Below are positions 8,244 to 17,863 of a DNA stretch of 64,000 nt, in pieces. Location: NCBI RefSeq assembly GCF_900564155.1, contig NZ_LS999839.1, forward strand, positions 3,655,097 through 3,719,096. The letters run 5' to 3'. The notes under the pieces were generated by a model. The model saw only the letters and a list, made by a program, of their open reading frames with translations, was not told where the DNA came from and did not search any database. The stretch's first letter is position 1; the number at the start of each line of letters is the position of its first letter. The position numbers were made by a program, and so were the translations under genes. The DNA comes from Pedobacter schmidteae (GTDB lineage Bacteria; Bacteroidota; Bacteroidia; Sphingobacteriales; Sphingobacteriaceae).

Positions 8244-8822
8244 ATGATGAGTTATCAAAAGCTTTCTGATGTTGAATTGATCGCCTTGCTAAAAGAGGGA
8301 GATAAAGGGGCATTTGCTGCAATTTTTGATCAATACAAAAGTTTGTTGTTTTCTCATGTTTATAAGAAAATAAGGGACAGGGAAGAGGCTAAGGATATTG
8401 TTCAGGAAGTTTTTGCAAGTCTGTGGGCTAAAAGAGCTCAGATTAACGATCAAAGTAACCTGGGTGGTTACCTGATGCTGGCCGTAAGGCATAAGGTGTT
8501 GGATCTGGTTGGACATAAGCATGTTGAAGAAAGGTATTTCAGCTCACTGAGCGATTTTGCCACCGCACAAAACAACAATGCGGACCACCGGGTTCGGGAG
8601 AATCAGCTAAGGCTGCTGATAGAAAAGGAGATTGAGGCTTTGCCATCAAAAATGCGTGAGATCTTTTTAATGAGCAGAGTTGGACAATTGAGTCATAAAG
8701 AAATTGCCGGACAATTGAATATTTCGGAACAGACAGTAACTACGCAAATAAAAAGGGCATTGAGAGTGCTTAGAGTAAAACTTGGATTAATGCTTTACCT
8801 GGCCATGCTGATCAAATGGTGA
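8244..8822 (+). CDS. ECF sigma-70 family RNA polymerase sigma factor
   Basis: About 192 residues from the ATG at 8244 (MMSYQKLSDVELIALLKEGDKGAFAAIFDQY). Region 2 includes HVYKKIRDREEAKDIVQEVFASLWAKR and region 4 includes EALPSKMREIFLMSRVGQLSHKEIAGQLNISEQTVTTQIKRALRVLR, the layout of Bacteroidota SusC-linked ECF factors. The frame opens at 8184, but the first 20 residues there would cover the palindrome, so 8244 or 8247 is preferred. A FecR anti-sigma gene follows 100 bp downstream and then a STN-bearing SusC. This is the usual cell-surface signalling chain, in which the outer-membrane transporter signals through FecR to free the sigma factor. Confidence 0.92.
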   Translation: MMSYQKLSDVELIALLKEGDKGAFAAIFDQYKSLLFSHVYKKIRDREEAKDIVQEVFASLWAKRAQINDQSNLGGYLMLAVRHKVLDLVGHKHVEERYFSSLSDFATAQNNNADHRVRENQLRLLIEKEIEALPSKMREIFLMSRVGQLSHKEIAGQLNISEQTVTTQIKRALRVLRVKLGLMLYLAMLIKW

Positions 8823-8922
8823 GCGCCAGAAAAAAAATCGATTTTTTTTAAATTTCCTGTACCCCCTGTGGCCTGCTTGTTCTTTATGGTATTAATTACG
8901 GGTGATCAAATTCCCTTATACG

Positions 8923-10071
8923 ATGACAACAGAAGAAGCGAAAGCACTGATTTTACGATATAATGCAGGTAAATGTTCTGACACAGAACAGGAATTGGTA
9001 GAAGCCTGGTACCAGCAATTTGCGACAGACGAGGCCTCCGGTTTGACCGATCTGGACCTGGAAAAGGTAGGTGAGGAAATATGGACTACTTTACCTGATG
9101 AACTGAAAGTGCCTAAAACAGTTAGGTTATGGCCACGTATTGCAGCTGCTGTAGCGGTTTTTTTAGTTATCGGTGGCGGATTGTTTTTATATGTCTCACG
9201 CCAATCTATGTTCAACCTGAATTCAAAACTGACGCATCAGGCAGCTATTGCACCGGGCAAAAATAAAGCCTTTTTGACATTGGCAAACGGAACGGCCATT
9301 CCACTTAGTGAAGCCCGGAACGGAGTGGTTATTGATGCCAGTCAGATAAAATACGATAATGGAGAGGTCATCCACTATTCGTCGACAGGTACTTCTGGCA
9401 AAAAAATGAAGGAGGTTGCAGAACAGCTGGTGATCAGCACACCTCGGGGAGGGATGTACCAGGTACAATTGCCGGATGGAAGTAAGGTGTGGCTAAACGC
9501 CGATTCAAAAATTTCTTTTCCGGAACAGTTTAAGGGACTGGTAAGAAAGGTGTTGCTAGAGGGGGAGGCTTATTTTGAGGTGGCTAAGGTGTTGCGGAAA
9601 GAGAAGGATAGAAATGGGGAAAGCAGACGTATGCCTTTTGTGGTTGTTAGCAAAGGGCAGGAGGTGGAGGTTTTAGGTACACACTTCAATATCTCTGCAT
9701 ATGGTGATGAAAACCAGGTGAAAACCACCTTGCTGGAAGGAAAAGTACGTGTGAACGACAGAATATTGGAACCCAACCAGCAATCCGTTCAGACAGGTGG
9801 AAGGATAAACGTTTTGCATGTAAATGCGGCTGATGTGCTGGACTGGAAAGGTGGCGAATTTGTGTGCCGGAACGAACCTTTAGAAAGCATTATGAAAAAG
9901 ATTGCCCGCTGGTACGACGTAGAAGTTATTTATAGTCATCCAGATCTTAAGCTTAAAACTTTTAGCGGGTCGTTGTCGAGGTCTGATGAGGTGCTTAGCG
10001 TTTTAAAAGCTATAGAACAGGCGGGGACGATGAAGTTTAAACTGGAAGGCAAGAGGGTATATGTACAATAA
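8923..10071 (+). CDS. FecR-family anti-sigma factor
   Basis: About 382 residues. A cytoplasmic N-terminal anti-sigma segment (MTTEEAKALILRYNAGKCSDTEQELVEAWY) is followed by one membrane span (IAAAVAVFLVIGGGLFLYV, about residues 70-90). Then comes the periplasmic FecR domain with ISTPRGGMYQVQLPDGSKVWLNADSKISFP, EGEAYFEV, VEVLGTHFNISAY and LLEGKVRV. The C-terminal DUF4974-like part has NEPLESIMKKIARWYDVEVIY. A GTG at 8902 in the same frame is possible, but the ATG at 8923 gives the standard family start. The protein should hold the ECF factor encoded upstream and respond to the SusC encoded downstream. Confidence 0.93.
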   Translation: MTTEEAKALILRYNAGKCSDTEQELVEAWYQQFATDEASGLTDLDLEKVGEEIWTTLPDELKVPKTVRLWPRIAAAVAVFLVIGGGLFLYVSRQSMFNLNSKLTHQAAIAPGKNKAFLTLANGTAIPLSEARNGVVIDASQIKYDNGEVIHYSSTGTSGKKMKEVAEQLVISTPRGGMYQVQLPDGSKVWLNADSKISFPEQFKGLVRKVLLEGEAYFEVAKVLRKEKDRNGESRRMPFVVVSKGQEVEVLGTHFNISAYGDENQVKTTLLEGKVRVNDRILEPNQQSVQTGGRINVLHVNAADVLDWKGGEFVCRNEPLESIMKKIARWYDVEVIYSHPDLKLKTFSGSLSRSDEVLSVLKAIEQAGTMKFKLEGKRVYVQ

Positions 10072-10155
10072 ATTTATGAACCTTAATTAAATGAAATGAA
10101 GAAACAGTTACGATGAAGGATTAAACAACAGCAGGTAATCTAAAGGTAAAAAGAA

Positions 10156-10183
10156 GCCGGAAAGTGGTAGGACACAATCCGGC
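10156..10183 (+). promoter_or_regulatory. Hairpin in the leader of the SusC gene
   Basis: GCCGGA (10156-10161) and TCCGGC (10178-10183) can pair around a 16-nt loop, about 90 bp before the SusC start. There is no T tract, so it is not a clear terminator; it may affect readthrough or mRNA stability between fecR and susC. Confidence 0.35.
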
Positions 10184-10273
10184 AAAGCCTGAGTTAACCT
10201 TTTCCTGACGATGGTAATCGTGCAGGGATAAAATAGACCCAACTATTCCAATCAACTCAAACCACTCAAAAGT

Positions 10274-13200
10274 ATGAATAAAAATGCTTTTAAAGTAGGT
10301 ATGTCTTATTTTAGGCAGCCTTCGAAATTACTTTTAACTATGAATCAGGCCCTTCAGCGAATCGATGCGGCCGATAAAAGAAAATGGATCATGCGAGTTA
10401 ACCTGACTACTATAGTATTGATGCTGTCGCTGTTGCAGGTAAGTGCCTCCAGTTTCGCACAGCGACTGACTTACAGCAGGAAAAATGCAAGTATGGGCGA
10501 AATTTTTAAAGAAATCAAAAAACAGACTGGTTACCATGTGTTTTACGCCGATGAAAGCGTAAATATAAATAGGGTACTGGATGTCAGCTTTAAAAATGCG
10601 GATCTGAAAAGTGTAATGAACACGGTGCTGAAAGACCAGGCACTTGAATACTCAATTGACACCCGAAATATTATCATTAAGCCTAAGCCTCCTGGTATTA
10701 TTGACAAAATTATTGACTTGTTTAAAAATATAGACGTGGTTGGCCGTGTAGTAGATGAAGAAGGAAAACCGCTTGCAGGTGCCACCGTATTTGCGAGTAT
10801 GGAAGCGGAAGCGATTAGCGTGGCAAAAGTAGGAAATAACAGTGTGGTTTTTAGAAAAACGAACGCTGTTGCGATAACTGACGCAACCGGTAAATTTTAT
10901 CTTCGAAATGTAGACGAAAGGGCCGTTATTACTATTTCTTATCTTGGTTATACTGTACAACGCATTAAAGCTGCAAAAGATATGGGCGTGATTAAAATGG
11001 TGCCTGACGAGAGTAACCTGATTGAATTTAATGTAACCGTCAATACCGGATACCAGACTTTGTCAAAAGAAAGAAGTGCTGGTTCTTTTGCAAAACCAGA
11101 TATAGCCATTATAGAAAATCGTACCGGAAGCATGAACATTCTTCAGCGCCTTGACGGTCTGGTGGCTGGTTTGACCATTAATAACGCCCCCAACGCGACA
11201 CAAAATCCGCTGCTTGTGCGTGGATTAACGACTGTTGGTCTGGTTGATGGTCAGGGAATTTCAACAGGTACCAATAGAAACCCTCTGTTTGTGGTTGATG
11301 GGATTCCTATGGAAGATGTAAACACCGTTAATCCGCAGGATGTAGCAGACATTACGGTTTTGAAGGATGCAACAGCATCGTCTATCTGGGGTGCAAGAGC
11401 CTCAAATGGCGTGATTGTAATTACAACTAAAAAGGGAACTTTTGGCGAAAAGGTAAGGATCAATTATGATGCTTTTTTTAATTTTCAAGGCAGGCCCGAT
11501 CTGGATTATTTTCCAACGCTGAACAGTAAGCAGTTTATACAGGCAGCTCAGGAAGTTTTTGATCCGGTCATCAATCCCTGGGCAAATGTTTCAGGCTTTA
11601 CTAATCTGGGCAGTGCTGGCGTGGCACCGCACGAAAGGATTCTGTATAATCAATATAGAGGGCTCATTACGCCGGCGCAAGCCAGAACGAGTCTGGATAG
11701 TTTAGCTAATCTGGACAACAGGCAACAAATAAAAGATCTCTGGTACAGGAACGCTTCATTAATGAATCATACGGTATCTTTTTCTGCTGGTGCCAGTAAA
11801 TACTCGTTTTACGGTTCTGCGGCTTATACGAATACGGTAAGTAATCGTCCTGGCGAGAAAAACGATACCTATAAAATTAATCTGCGACAAGATTTTTCAT
11901 TGGGTAAGGCAATTCAGCTGAACCTGATTACCGACTTGACCAATAACGTAACCAGCGCTATGCGAACTGTGGAGATAGACAACAATTTTTATCCTTATCA
12001 AATGTTCAGGGATGCAAATGGGAACAATCTTTCTATGCCATACATGGGCTATCTGAGTGACGAGAACCGCATTGACTACGAAGCCCGTAGCCGGGTTAGT
12101 CTAAATTATAATCCATTGGATGAGTACAACTATGGTTACACTAAAAACAGCAATTTATTGAGTCGTAATGTTTTGGGTGCCAGTGTGAAATTGCTGGATG
12201 GGTTGAAGTTTGAGGGTACCTATGGTTTTGTAAAAGGCAGCGGTAAGACAGACGTTTATGAGGATACCAAAAGTTATAAGGTAAGAAGCGAGCTGGTACA
12301 GTTTACAGTAGCGCCAAATACCACATCTACGCCAGTTTATTACTTGCCTAATAATGGAGGGAAGTATAGTATAACCAATGTAAACCAGCAATACTGGACC
12401 GTGAGAAACCAGTTGAGCTACAATAAAAGCTGGGATGCAGAACTGCATCAACTTACGCTATTGCTGGGACAGGAAGCACAGGAACAGCTGGAAACCAAGA
12501 ACGGGAGTGTGGTAAGAGGTTATAATGACGGACTACAAACTTTTGGCGCGGTTGATTATGCAACATTAGGTGTAACCGGTGCAGCCAATCCGGTAATGCC
12601 GAATAATACGGGAAGAAGCCTGCTTAGCAATGATGTGTTTAATCAGTCTGAACGGCTTAGCAGGTTTTCGTCTTATTATTCAAATCTGGCTTACACCTTC
12701 AATAAAAGGTATGCTGTTAATGGAAGCTTCCGTATAGATAAGAGTAATTTATTCGGGTTGGATAAGTCGGCCCAGAACAGACCGGTATGGAGTGTGGGTG
12801 GAAAGTGGATATTGAGCTCGGAAAATTTTATGAGCAATATTGCATGGATAAACCATCTGGCTTTAAGGGCTACCTATGGCTTGACTGGTAATTCACCTGC
12901 GCCGGGAACAGCGGCATCTTATGATATCCTTGCTGCCCAGCGTAGTAACTTTTTGCCTGGAGGGGTGGGATTACGGGTGGTAACGCCGTCTAATACCAAA
13001 TTGACCTGGGAAAGTACAAGGAACGTCAATCTGGGCCTGGATTTTGGTGTAGTGAATAACCGCATCAGCGGGACAATTGATATCTACAGGAAGACAACCA
13101 GCGATCTGTTGGGTAATCTGCCTACCAATACTTTTACTGGTTATTCAAATATTGTAGGTAACCTGGGCGATTTAGAGAATAAAGGAGTAGAGTTGAGTTT

Positions 13201-14044
13201 AAATACTTTAAATGTGCGCGCAGGTGATTTCAAATGGAACACCATATTCAATATCGCTTACAATAAAAATGTAATTACCAAACTAAATCTTGGAACGCCG
13301 ATTACTACCACTTTTAACCAGGTAAGACAACAGTATGTAGAAAATTACCCTGCTTTTACATTATTTGCTTATAAGTTTGCCGGGCTGGACCAGTTGGGCG
13401 ACCCACAGATTGAACTGGCGGATGGTACCATCACCAAAACACCCAATGTAGGAAAGGTTAGCGATGTGGTTTTTATGGGGACATATCAGCCAGTATGGAG
13501 TGGTGGTATGGCCAATGTATTTAATTATAAAAGTTTGAGTTTAAGTGCAAATGCTATATTTAATCTTGGCCATATGATGCGCAAGGATGTAAATAAGTAT
13601 TACACGGGCAGGTTATTACATGGGAATATAGAAAGTTTAAGTACAGGATCTGGATTTAAAGGTGGTAATAAGCATGCTGATTTCGCGAACCGCTGGAAAC
13701 AACCTGGTGATGAACTGCTGACCAATATCCCATCTTACCTGGCGAATGCCTCGTTGAGTACTACACGCAGGGATACTGAATACTACACTTACTCAGATAT
13801 CAATGTCGTTAGTGCTTCTTATATCAAGCTTCGGGATGTTACTTTATCCTACAGACTACCGGCTTTACTGGTCAGGAAGTTGCAGGCAGAACAGGTTACC
13901 TTCAGGGTGCAATTGTCGAACCTGATGCTTTGGAAAGCCAATAAAGACCACATTGATCCGGAATACATCAATGCTATTTATGGCAACAGGAGTATACTGG
14001 CCAATCAGGGTACTTTATCACTGGGTCTGAATGTGAAATTTTAA
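10274..14044 (+). CDS. SusC/RagA-family TonB-dependent transporter with STN domain
   Basis: A 1256-residue outer-membrane protein. A ~40-residue leader precedes the signal peptide (VNLTTIVLMLSLLQVSASSFAQ). A STN domain follows (MGEIFKEIKKQTGYHVFYADESVN, about residues 75-145), then a carboxypeptidase-like regulatory domain (DVVGRVVDEEGKPLAGATVF ... YLGYTVQ). The plug carries GLTINNAPNATQNPLLVRG, NPLFVVDGIPMEDVNTVNPQDVADITVLKDATASSIWGARASNGVIVITTKKG. A long beta-barrel fills the rest and ends in LSLGLNVKF, an aromatic-terminated last strand. STN domains signal to FecR, which matches the upstream genes. The regulatory domain has an insertion of about 25 residues. The substrate is unknown; no glycoside hydrolase is nearby, and the partners are thioredoxin-fold proteins. 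Confidence 0.96.
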   Translation: MNKNAFKVGMSYFRQPSKLLLTMNQALQRIDAADKRKWIMRVNLTTIVLMLSLLQVSASSFAQRLTYSRKNASMGEIFKEIKKQTGYHVFYADESVNINRVLDVSFKNADLKSVMNTVLKDQALEYSIDTRNIIIKPKPPGIIDKIIDLFKNIDVVGRVVDEEGKPLAGATVFASMEAEAISVAKVGNNSVVFRKTNAVAITDATGKFYLRNVDERAVITISYLGYTVQRIKAAKDMGVIKMVPDESNLIEFNVTVNTGYQTLSKERSAGSFAKPDIAIIENRTGSMNILQRLDGLVAGLTINNAPNATQNPLLVRGLTTVGLVDGQGISTGTNRNPLFVVDGIPMEDVNTVNPQDVADITVLKDATASSIWGARASNGVIVITTKKGTFGEKVRINYDAFFNFQGRPDLDYFPTLNSKQFIQAAQEVFDPVINPWANVSGFTNLGSAGVAPHERILYNQYRGLITPAQARTSLDSLANLDNRQQIKDLWYRNASLMNHTVSFSAGASKYSFYGSAAYTNTVSNRPGEKNDTYKINLRQDFSLGKAIQLNLITDLTNNVTSAMRTVEIDNNFYPYQMFRDANGNNLSMPYMGYLSDENRIDYEARSRVSLNYNPLDEYNYGYTKNSNLLSRNVLGASVKLLDGLKFEGTYGFVKGSGKTDVYEDTKSYKVRSELVQFTVAPNTTSTPVYYLPNNGGKYSITNVNQQYWTVRNQLSYNKSWDAELHQLTLLLGQEAQEQLETKNGSVVRGYNDGLQTFGAVDYATLGVTGAANPVMPNNTGRSLLSNDVFNQSERLSRFSSYYSNLAYTFNKRYAVNGSFRIDKSNLFGLDKSAQNRPVWSVGGKWILSSENFMSNIAWINHLALRATYGLTGNSPAPGTAASYDILAAQRSNFLPGGVGLRVVTPSNTKLTWESTRNVNLGLDFGVVNNRISGTIDIYRKTTSDLLGNLPTNTFTGYSNIVGNLGDLENKGVELSLNTLNVRAGDFKWNTIFNIAYNKNVITKLNLGTPITTTFNQVRQQYVENYPAFTLFAYKFAGLDQLGDPQIELADGTITKTPNVGKVSDVVFMGTYQPVWSGGMANVFNYKSLSLSANAIFNLGHMMRKDVNKYYTGRLLHGNIESLSTGSGFKGGNKHADFANRWKQPGDELLTNIPSYLANASLSTTRRDTEYYTYSDINVVSASYIKLRDVTLSYRLPALLVRKLQAEQVTFRVQLSNLMLWKANKDHIDPEYINAIYGNRSILANQGTLSLGLNVKF

Positions 14045-14054
14045 TTTAAATGCG

Positions 14055-15497
14055 ATGAAAACGATATATAAACCAAGCGGAATGATTATAATGGCGATAC
14101 TTTTCGGTACGCTTGTTTCCTGCAAAAAAACTTTCCTTGAGGTTGCCCCAAAGGGCAAGTTGATTGCCCAAAAGGTAGCGGACTATAATTTATTGCTCAG
14201 CAATCTGGATTTTGTTAATATAGGCGCCAATGCCCAGGCTGCTATGGGTGATGAGGTAGCGGCTGTGGAGCCTTTTATAAGCGGGAGTGAGTTAAGAACC
14301 CAAAGGCTTTTTCGTTGGGATGACCGGATTTATGAACCGAATGAAGACGCTGCGGAAATAAAGGTTCCGATGCAGAACATCTATGTCTACAATAAAGTCA
14401 TCAATGAAGTTCCTGCTGCAACAGATGGTAACGAGCAGGATAAACTTTCTATAAAAGCCGAAGCAATGGCTGGAAGAGCCTGGACTTACTTTTTGCTGAT
14501 TAACTATTTTGGCAAGCCTTATAATTCTAATACTTCGGCTACGGATCTGGGTTTTCCGATAGTAAAAGAGGCGGATGTAACCGAGACCAAATTTGTAAGG
14601 GCTACGGTAAAAGAGGTATACGATTTTATTGTAAGCGATCTGACCACCGCTATTCCCAATTTACCGTTAAAAACAAGCCACCGTTTAAGGATGTCCAAAG
14701 CGGCTGCAGAAGGTTTGTTGGCCAAAGTGTATGTTTTTATGGGTAAATACAGCGATGCATTACCACTTTTGAATGCGGCTTTTACGGATATTGGCAATTC
14801 GTCTATTCCTGTGCGTCTGTATGATTATAATGTAACATTTGCTACAGGTGGTGCCTTTTTACCAATCGGTATTTTTGGCCCTTCCTATCCATTGATTCCT
14901 AACAATGAAGAAAATGTATTTGGTAAGCAGGCAACTAGTTCCTGGACCTTTATAAACAATGAGCTGGCGATTACTAAAGCTACAGCCGACCTATATGTTG
15001 CCTCCGATTTACGATTGAAGTTTTATATCAACAATGCTTACAATGGCCCGACCTATCCAAACGGCATGTTGCGTAGGTTTGGTCCTGGCAGTATTCAGTT
15101 TGGTGTTGTTTTGCCAGATTTATATTTGCTGAGAGCGGAGTGTAAAGCCCGGCTGAATGATTTGCCTGGTGCAAAGGCCGACCTGGAAAGTCTGCGTAGC
15201 AAAAGGATGCTCCCGGGAACTTCAGATGTGCCTACGGCAATTGCGGCGCAACAGCTTCCCCTGCTGAAATTTATTATGGAGGAACGTATTCGCGAATTTG
15301 CCGTGCTGGGATATCGCTGGTTTGATATGAGGCGCCTGTCGGTAGACCCGTTGTTTACGGGCACTACCTACACTCATACGGTATACTCGGCCACGGGAGC
15401 TGTAGCAGCAACTTATACCTTACGGCCAGAGCGTTTTACGATGCGTTTCTCGCAAAAGGTGATAGATGAAAATCCAGGCATGCAGAACAATCCATAA
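14055..15497 (+). CDS. SusD/RagB-family outer-membrane lipoprotein
   Basis: A 480-residue lipoprotein with lipobox LVSC (Cys at about residue 23) followed by KKTFLEVAPKGK, a common SusD start. TPR-like helices follow: AEAMAGRAWTYFLLINYFGKPY, TVKEVYDFIVSDLTTAIPNLP, RMSKAAAEGLLAKVYVFMGKYSDALPLLNAAF. Near the end are LPDLYLLRAECKARLNDLPGAKADLESLRSKRM and EERIREFAVLGYRWFDMRRL. It starts 10 bp after the SusC stop and should form the lid of the SusC transporter. Together they import a substrate that cannot be named from sequence. Confidence 0.95.
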   Translation: MKTIYKPSGMIIMAILFGTLVSCKKTFLEVAPKGKLIAQKVADYNLLLSNLDFVNIGANAQAAMGDEVAAVEPFISGSELRTQRLFRWDDRIYEPNEDAAEIKVPMQNIYVYNKVINEVPAATDGNEQDKLSIKAEAMAGRAWTYFLLINYFGKPYNSNTSATDLGFPIVKEADVTETKFVRATVKEVYDFIVSDLTTAIPNLPLKTSHRLRMSKAAAEGLLAKVYVFMGKYSDALPLLNAAFTDIGNSSIPVRLYDYNVTFATGGAFLPIGIFGPSYPLIPNNEENVFGKQATSSWTFINNELAITKATADLYVASDLRLKFYINNAYNGPTYPNGMLRRFGPGSIQFGVVLPDLYLLRAECKARLNDLPGAKADLESLRSKRMLPGTSDVPTAIAAQQLPLLKFIMEERIREFAVLGYRWFDMRRLSVDPLFTGTTYTHTVYSATGAVAATYTLRPERFTMRFSQKVIDENPGMQNNP

Positions 15498-15536
15498 AGA
15501 GAAGTCAAACTATTTTATCAATAAATGTAAATACAT

Positions 15537-16667
15537 ATGTTAAAAACATTAGTTACCGCTGTATTGGGCCTATTGGCCTTTACCGCAAACGCGCAAAATG
15601 GTTTTTCTGTAAAAGGAAAAATTGCAGGAAACCATGAAGGAAAAAAAGTGATATTAAATTACAGCAGCAAGGGTAAAATGTTAAAAGATTCGGCTGTTGT
15701 TAAAAATGGGAGTTTTTTAGTGAAAGGCCGCGTGGATGATGTTGTAAAAGCTAAAATAACCCTAAAAGACCTTATAGAGGACAAAGGACCAATGACTATA
15801 GAAAAAATGAATGCGGCAGATGAGCAGGAGTTTTTTCTGGAGAATGCAAATTTTAGTGTGGCAGGATCCAGTGTGAAAACGGCATTGATTAAAGGAGGAG
15901 CCGCACAAGCCGATTATCTGGCATTGAAATCGCAATTAAAACCATTGCAAGAAAAAATGAAGCCGCTGAGTGAAAAAATGGGGCAGTATTTCAAGGAGAA
16001 GAACGAGAAGGCCAGGGATGAACTGTTTCCACAGCTTAGAGCTATTCGTATGGACATGAATAAGGTGGAAGATGCGTTTATTAGCGGACATCCGGATTCC
16101 TATGTTACACTTGATCTCCTGGACGGCAGGAGCGGCGTAATTAATGTAGAGAAGCTTGGCCCGGCATACAATGCTTTAAGCGCTCGGATTAAGACTTCGG
16201 TACAGGGTAAAAAACTGGGCGAACGCTTAAAGGTGGCTATGAAGACAGACATTGGCAAGCCGGCCCTCAATTTTGTGCAGAACAATACGGAGGGTAAACC
16301 GGTATCTCTGGCTTCTTTGAAAGGTAAGTATGTGCTGCTCGATTTCTGGGCCAGTTGGTGTGGTCCTTGCAGAGCGGAGAACCCGAACGTGGTAAAGGCC
16401 TACAAAAAGTTTAAGGACAAGAATTTCGAAATCATTGCCGTTTCCTTAGATGATAAAAAAGACGCCTGGTTAAAAGCGATTGAGACAGATGGATTGCCAT
16501 GGATCCATGTGAGTGACCTGCAGGGCTGGAAAAATGCGGTGGCGGGGATGTACGATGTAAAAGCTGTGCCTCAAAATTTTCTCATTGGTCCGGATGGTGT
16601 GATCCTGGCCAAGAACCTGCGTGGTGAAGAACTGGAAAAAAGGTTGGGCGAGTTGATTAAAAATTAA
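15537..16667 (+). CDS. Exported TlpA-like thiol-disulfide oxidoreductase with DUF4369-like N-terminus
   Basis: 376 residues with a signal peptide (LVTAVLGLLAFTANAQ). The first ~110 residues (FSVKGKIAGNHEGKKVILNYSSKGKMLKDSAVVKNGSFLVKGRV) resemble the DUF4369 beta domain common in Bacteroidota. A charged helical linker leads to a C-terminal thioredoxin fold with the active site WASWCGPCRAENP at about residue 272, and VPQNFLIGPDG, which contains the cis-Pro. It is likely a periplasmic disulfide reductase or thiol carrier. It is the first of three thioredoxin-fold genes, 39 bp downstream of susD on the same strand, so it is probably in the same operon. Confidence 0.92.
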   Translation: MLKTLVTAVLGLLAFTANAQNGFSVKGKIAGNHEGKKVILNYSSKGKMLKDSAVVKNGSFLVKGRVDDVVKAKITLKDLIEDKGPMTIEKMNAADEQEFFLENANFSVAGSSVKTALIKGGAAQADYLALKSQLKPLQEKMKPLSEKMGQYFKEKNEKARDELFPQLRAIRMDMNKVEDAFISGHPDSYVTLDLLDGRSGVINVEKLGPAYNALSARIKTSVQGKKLGERLKVAMKTDIGKPALNFVQNNTEGKPVSLASLKGKYVLLDFWASWCGPCRAENPNVVKAYKKFKDKNFEIIAVSLDDKKDAWLKAIETDGLPWIHVSDLQGWKNAVAGMYDVKAVPQNFLIGPDGVILAKNLRGEELEKRLGELIKN

Positions 16668-16687
16668 ATAAAGCTAAGCTGTAAAAT

Positions 16688-17848
16688 ATGAAAAAGTATA
16701 TGTTAACGCTATGCTGCATTGTCGGAATGCTTAGTTGCATGGCCCAGGAAGGCTATACGTTAAAAGTTAAAGTAACTAATTTTAAAAATTATACACCCTA
16801 CATCGCTTATGCCGGAAATGGCAGTTATGTGATCGATACCAATTACACGAGGGAAAATGGATGGATGGTGTTTAAGGGGGTGGTAAAAGAACCAGTACTG
16901 GCCAGTTTTGGCTTGCGCCGTAACCCGGCGTCGTTTATTGTGAGCGGCAGGGGAATGATTCCGGGGCCTGCGCTACAGTTTTTCCTTACCAATGAAGAGA
17001 TAAAGGTGGATGGTGATGCGGATAAGATTTATATGGCTAAAGTTGATGGCGGGAAAGCCAACGCGGAGTGGGCCGCAATAAAGCCGAAGCTAAATGAATT
17101 GACCCATCAAAACTGGACGGTTATGAAAAGCGCTTATGATAATTTCAAGCCCGGTGATGATTCTGTAGTTTTTAAAAATGTCAGCAAATTACGTTCAGAC
17201 AACTCTGCTAAAGAAGAGCAGTTGAAGCTTGATTTTATGAAAAAGAATCCGGGTTCGATGGTGAGTATGTATTTTTTATCGGGTATGCAGAATTCCCTGA
17301 GCTTTGAAGAACTGAAGGCAGCTTATGCTAAATTGGGTAATGCACATAAAAACAGTTCCTTTGCTAAAGCCATTGCAGGCAAAATAGCCAGTATGGAAGC
17401 AACAGCTATAGGTAAGCAGGCGGTGGCTATTCAAAAGAAAGATATCAACGGACAGCCGGTAAACCTGGAAACACTGAAGGGGAAATATGTACTGATCGAT
17501 TTCTGGGGTAGCTGGTGTGGACCTTGCCGCTCATCGCATCCGCATCTTAAAGCTTTATATGCCAAATACAAGGCTGATGGATTTGAAATCCTGGGCATAG
17601 CCCAGGAACAGGGACAAACACTGGAATCCAGCCGTAAGGCATGGGTAAAGGCGATTGAAGAAGATAAAATAGACTGGATACAGGTATTGAATGACGAGGG
17701 TATTGAGCAGTTTAATGCGGTTAAAGCCTATGGTGTTACCGCCTTTCCAACCAAAATACTGTTGGATAAAGAAGGGAAAATTATAGCCCGCAATGTTGGC
17801 GACGGAACTGAGATTGATGCAAAACTGAAAGAGATTTTTGGTAAATAA
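16688..17848 (+). CDS. Exported TlpA-like thiol-disulfide oxidoreductase
   Basis: 386 residues with a signal peptide (MLTLCCIVGMLSCMAQ). It shares the layout of the preceding gene: an N-terminal beta domain (LKVKVTNFKNYTPYIAYAGNGSYVIDTNYT), a helical linker, then a thioredoxin fold. The latter carries LKGKYVLIDFWGSWCGPCRSSHPHLKALY (CGPC near residue 277) and the cis-Pro in TAFPTKILLDKEGKI. The leader has a Cys at about residue 17 (LSCM) that could be a lipobox, so a lipoprotein is possible. It starts 20 bp after the previous stop. Two similar paralogues in a row suggest duplication and then divergence in partner choice. Confidence 0.92.
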   Translation: MKKYMLTLCCIVGMLSCMAQEGYTLKVKVTNFKNYTPYIAYAGNGSYVIDTNYTRENGWMVFKGVVKEPVLASFGLRRNPASFIVSGRGMIPGPALQFFLTNEEIKVDGDADKIYMAKVDGGKANAEWAAIKPKLNELTHQNWTVMKSAYDNFKPGDDSVVFKNVSKLRSDNSAKEEQLKLDFMKKNPGSMVSMYFLSGMQNSLSFEELKAAYAKLGNAHKNSSFAKAIAGKIASMEATAIGKQAVAIQKKDINGQPVNLETLKGKYVLIDFWGSWCGPCRSSHPHLKALYAKYKADGFEILGIAQEQGQTLESSRKAWVKAIEEDKIDWIQVLNDEGIEQFNAVKAYGVTAFPTKILLDKEGKIIARNVGDGTEIDAKLKEIFGK

Positions 17849-17863
17849 TTTAAGCACGTACAG